Source: Rhizophagus irregularis
Lineage: Eukaryota; Glomeromycota; Glomeromycetes; Glomerales; Glomeraceae
Length of the DNA stretch: 64,000 nt
Assembly: GCF_026210795.1 (NCBI RefSeq)
Contig: NC_089451.1
Coordinates: 2,774,001 to 2,838,000, forward strand
Direction of reading: 5' to 3'
The notes under the pieces are model-generated. The model saw only the letters and a list, made by a program, of their open reading frames with translations, was not told where the DNA came from and made no database searches. Position numbers and translations under genes: made by a program. Positions 60,414 to 64,000 of this stretch are shown here, in pieces. Numbering within the stretch: position 1 is the stretch's first letter; each line of letters starts with the position of its first letter.

Positions 60414-61080
60414 AAAAAAAAATTAAAAAAAAAGAAATTTTTTTTAAAAAAAATTACAAATATAAAAGGAAAACTAAACTCAATATCTAATAAACCTAGC
60501 ATTAGCTATTTTTAAATTTAATTTAACCTATTTTTAAGTCAGTCTATTTATATTAAGCCTAAAAAATAATTATGGAAAATATTATTACTAATAATAATAA
60601 GAAGAATCGGGAAAAAAAGGCAATTACCGTGGTGCCACAGTGTCAATCCGATCACAGATGGTTTAAGAATGTGGTTTTGGAAAAAAAAAATAACAATGAA
60701 GAAAATTGAAAAAAAAGTGAAAAATAAAATTTAGGGGAAAAGAAAAAGGATAAGGAAAGAAAAAAAGGAATCTGTAAAAAAAATAAGTACCGAAAAAAAT
60801 TTTGAAAAAAAAAGAACAATAATCTGGTCCAAAAAGACTGAAAAAAAAATTTTTTAAATAAATTAATAATATGGTCTAAAAAAAAGACCGAAAAAAAAAT
60901 AATATAAAAAAAATCGGTCTTAAAAGACCAATAAAAAAAAAATTTTCAATTTGGGAAAAACAACCAATAAAATTCTCGGGTTGGAAAAAAAACCAAACTG
61001 AAAAAGAGGAAAAAAAAATGAAGATTTTTTTTTAAAAAAAGGAAAAAAAATAAATTGAAAAAAAAAAAATATAAATCGGT
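60363..61080. repeat. Long A-rich tract
   Basis: About 50 consecutive A residues are followed by ~650 bp of A-rich sequence with recurring AAAAAGACCGAAAAAAAA words. No gene. Confidence 0.85.
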
Positions 61081-61353
61081 CTAATAATCAGATTAAAATT
61101 TTATTATTAACCGGAATTGGATTAGATGTAACAATATGACTTGGGTCTTAGCTATAAAGAATACAGATCAGCAATTCAAAATTAATTTATACAGGTTAAT
61201 CTAAACGTAACGGTTACACACCAATTTTTTTAGTATGATGTTTAGAAAATTTTATGAAAATCTTAGTAATAGAAAAAAAGGATAGATGAAGAGTAAATGT
61301 TGGCGATTGGAAAATTTTTAAAGGAAGAAGATTTTTAGAATTAATGAAGAAAG

Positions 61354-62467
61354 AAAATTTTGAAACATGAAATAGATGTTATAGATAAAGCGTTAACGAT
61401 CAACGAATTCAATTTATATTGGAAATATGCATTGATAACTGGTGATTTAAAGAAGTGTACGCAAGTTATTTGGAAAAATGAACTTCTCAATAGTCGAAAG
61501 ATAGAAGATTTTTTTATTTTAATTTTAAAAATGAATTCGATTGGGTTAAGACGCTTAACTTTATTAGTAATAAAAATAAATTTATTTTTTGGCAGTGTAA
61601 CGATGAAGATACAAAGGAGAGATCATACAAAATTAAAAACTTTTTGAAAGAATTAAAGAATTACCAACTTATGGAGTTTTATATTAGTGAAATAGCAAAT
61701 GAAATGTGTCCAAGATGCAATAATGAGATCGAAATTGGTACCATGTTTGGAAGTGCGAAAGAAATGAAGTTAGCTTAGAAGAAATATTATATGAAGCAAT
61801 AGCTGAGTATGAAGAAATATTAATATCAGATAATAAAAAAGAAGAAGTGGAAATATTACGAGATATTAATATAAATTTATGAAATAATGTTAACCCAATC
61901 AGATATTTCATTAGGGTATAATAGAATATGGAACTTTTGCGAGGTGTATATAATAGAAAGTTTGATGAGATATCGAAGAAAAAAGAATATAAGAATTTGA
62001 TAGAAAATTTATGTAGCTTTTGTTATGGTAAATATAGAAAGAGAATTTGGTTTAAACGATGTGATGATATGGCAGAGATAGAGATTTAGATCGTAAAGAT
62101 AAAAGAAAAAGGAAAAAAAGAATAGAGGAGGGCGATAGTGGTAATAATAAAAATTAAGAAAAATTGAAAAAACAAATGAAAATAGTTTAAACGAAAAAAA
62201 TATAGAAAAATTAGTAAAATTAGTGACGAGAAATAGTTTACAGTATTAAATGATGTAAAGAATGGTAAATCTTTTAAGAACACTTGGGGAACGAAGGTTA
62301 AAATATATATTTAAATTTTATAATTTAGTTTACTATAATTGATTATATAGTTACATATTTAGATGATGGTATTTAGATAGAGGATTATATAATTTATTTG
62401 TATAATTTTTTAGGTGTTTGTGTAATTATGTAAAATTTTAATAATCATAATAATTAATAAACGCGTT
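61354..62467 (+). pseudogene. Decayed LINE polyprotein tail
   Basis: Fragments in several frames resemble the LINE at 28553-29372: KERSYKIKNFLKEL, MCPRCNNEIE (first half of the zinc knuckle), then KKRIWFKRC-like residues (YRKRIWFKRCDD). The segment ends ATTAATAAACGCGTTAC, the same 3' terminus as the other LINE but without a poly(A). Stops and frameshifts are frequent, so it is an old copy. The limit on the left is uncertain. Confidence 0.65.
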
Positions 62468-62479
62468 ACGCAGGAGAGC

Positions 62480-62773
62480 TTGGGATGGTGTACAAAATGT
62501 ACTCCTGATTTACTCGCTCCTTTTATTAGTTTGTTTATGGAACAAAGAATTAACAATGGCAATCTAACTATTGTCTTTTACAAATCTTTGTATGAAACAT
62601 GCGTCTTGAATTATTGTACTATTTGGAATAGGTTTAACGAAGAACAATTAAAGGATATAAAACAAATGATATATACACCGGAATTTATACACCGGAAATT
62701 AATGTATACATCAGGGTCATGGGGTGTAAATCTTAATATTTTAAGTAACGATTGGCCTTTAAAAAATGATTGA
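62480..62773 (+). pseudogene. Open fragment of unknown protein
   Basis: This is a 97-codon frame with no ATG at its start, immediately after the LINE 3' end. It includes NWRF-like aromatic-rich residues (CTIWNRFNEEQLKDIKQMIYTP). I do not recognise it. It may be an exon of a host gene cut by the LINE, or chance. Confidence 0.25.
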
Positions 62774-62971
62774 CAATAACATTTTAGGATAATAATCATT
62801 TAGATTTGTGGATTTTGAATTCCTTATAAAATAAGCCCTTAGAACTAAAAAAATCATATACAGGAAGTATCATTATATTATAAGAAAAAAAATATATTTT
62901 TCTATTCTTTTTTTTTTAACAAAAAAAACAAATTCAAAAATAAACTAAGTCATAAAACCCTAGTTAAAAAT

Positions 62972-64000
62972 ATGGAGGACTCTCCCAATTCTGATCTTAA
63001 TTGGTATGAAACTCTCAATGGTAAAACCGGCATCTTTGCAATAGCGGTGGTCATAATTTTTGTATCAATTATAATTATTACATTCATTGTACGAATCATT
63101 CAATTTCCTCACCTCCGCCAACAAGTTATCAATTATTTAATTGCTGACAGCACTCGAAGTGCCCCTACAAGAATATTTAAGATGATCATTTTCTTGTTCC
63201 TTACTGCCGGATTGGTGGGAGTCATTTATTTCAATGTTTATAAAATGTTTCATTATCCTCCAAAGCTATCTATGAGTTTGGAAGAAGTTGATTCTTTTCC
63301 ATCAATGCTTTTTTGCCCAACCATCAAAAACGCTAATTTCGAAATTATGGAAGCAGGATATTATGAAAGTATTCCTGATATTAATAAAAATAATCCACTT
63401 GTTGATTTAATTGGCTCGAAAGTTTTTCAGAAGGATAATCTAGGAGAAAATAGTGATTGTGAATTTTTTAATGGGACATTGTTCCCATCGTTCCTGAAGA
63501 AGAAGAATTTTGCTGGAGGATATTATGATCTAACCTTTAATTCTTCCGAAGTTATCATTTACATGGGTGATAACAACGTGGACTGGATAAACTTCATTCC
63601 TCAAGGAAAAAAATTCAGTGATGTTGAATCTATAACGTTACAAGCAGGGGGTAAAATTTTTCAATATACAGAAACTCGTATTTAAGTCATAAATGGAACC
63701 ATATATCGAAATTTCCAGATGTCCTTTAAGGGTGATCTTCTCCCTACCACTGACGATACTGTTGGACTCTTAATCAACGCACCAGAACGTGTCACGACGA
63801 TGATTTTAAGGCCATCCCTTACACTAGTTGAAATTTTTAGTAACATCGGTGGTTACCTTAGCCTCTGGGGAATTGTTGTCTTTCTTTTCGGTCGTGATAA
63901 GATGGACCCATTCGGATTTGTCTCACGCTTTGTATTCATAGAACAGGATAAAACGAAACTTCTTAAGGAATTGAAGAAAATGAAAGATGATAGAAGTGTA
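62972..64000 (+). CDS. Membrane protein, possibly DEG/ENaC-like, with an in-frame stop; continues beyond window
   Basis: The frame starts at the ATG at 62972 and is open to TAA at 63683-63685, then open again in the same frame to the end of the window. Hydrophobic segments are near residues 19-41, 68-90 and, after the stop, around TLVEIFSNIGGYLSLWGIVVFLFG. The short motif FPSMLFCP after the second segment and SNIGGYLSLW before the last resemble the post-TM1 and pre-TM2 signatures of the DEG/ENaC/ASIC sodium channel family. The loop between carries NGT/NSS glycosylation sequons and few cysteines. This assignment is tentative. The single stop may be a nonsense mutation, since the sequence after it still looks coding. 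Confidence 0.55.

Noticed and set aside
63676-63716. A possible 41-nt intron (GTATTT...TTTCCAG) that would remove the TAA
   Set aside because: Its removal shifts the frame into an early stop, and the sequence after the TAA reads as coding in the original frame.

Overview
The window is AT-rich, intron-rich eukaryotic DNA packed with transposons, long homopolymer runs and short palindromes. Short GT-AG introns, a Plavaka-type CACTA transposase, LINE tails with a zinc-knuckle C-terminus and a multi-copy 6-TM channel family fit an arbuscular mycorrhizal fungus (Glomeromycotina, Rhizophagus-like). That assignment comes from recognising families, not from a search. I found no rRNA, tRNA or CRISPR array.

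Layout. Positions 1-21271 hold most of one large two-gene CACTA/Plavaka DNA transposon (copy A, continuing left of the window). It has a rearranged transposase on the minus strand, a central array of palindromic ~81-90 bp repeats, and a second gene (ORF2) on the plus strand. A Ty3/gypsy LTR retrotransposon (5424-17201) with apparently identical LTRs sits inside the array. Next come a poly(A)-tailed fragment, an intact 11-exon TRP-like channel gene (21943-27324, minus), a 5'-truncated LINE with 15-bp target duplications (28343-29372), a hairpin cluster, and an unrecognised pseudogene (32663-34393). Copy B of the CACTA element follows complete from TIR to TIR (34658-43524), in inverse orientation to copy A. 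It lies beside a broken LINE ORF1-like gene that also carries a 212-bp hAT-type MITE. Positions 45240-53390 are mostly gene-free, with MITEs, hairpins and tandem repeats. A second intact TRP-like paralogue (53391-58633, plus) follows, then a palindromic MITE, a poly(A) tract, a decayed LINE tail and the start of a membrane-protein gene carrying an in-frame stop (62972 to the window end).

How the parts work together. In the retrotransposon, Gag (1225 aa, with an extra ~650-residue N-terminal region), protease, RT-RNase H and integrase lie in Ty3 order on the minus strand. Gag and protease share a frame and are separated by UGA followed by CUA, a known readthrough context. The most striking feature is a complete thymidylate-kinase-like P-loop domain fused to the C-terminus of RNase H, in the RT reading frame. 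In the CACTA element, the DPMH-type transposase and a coiled-coil acidic protein diverge from the palindromic array. This resembles the TnpD/TnpA division of labour in plant En/Spm. Both copies are broken, largely by CGA-to-TGA changes, which suggests deamination of methylated CpG. The two TRP-like genes share exon phases and a 25-nt microexon, and look like the functional host genes here.
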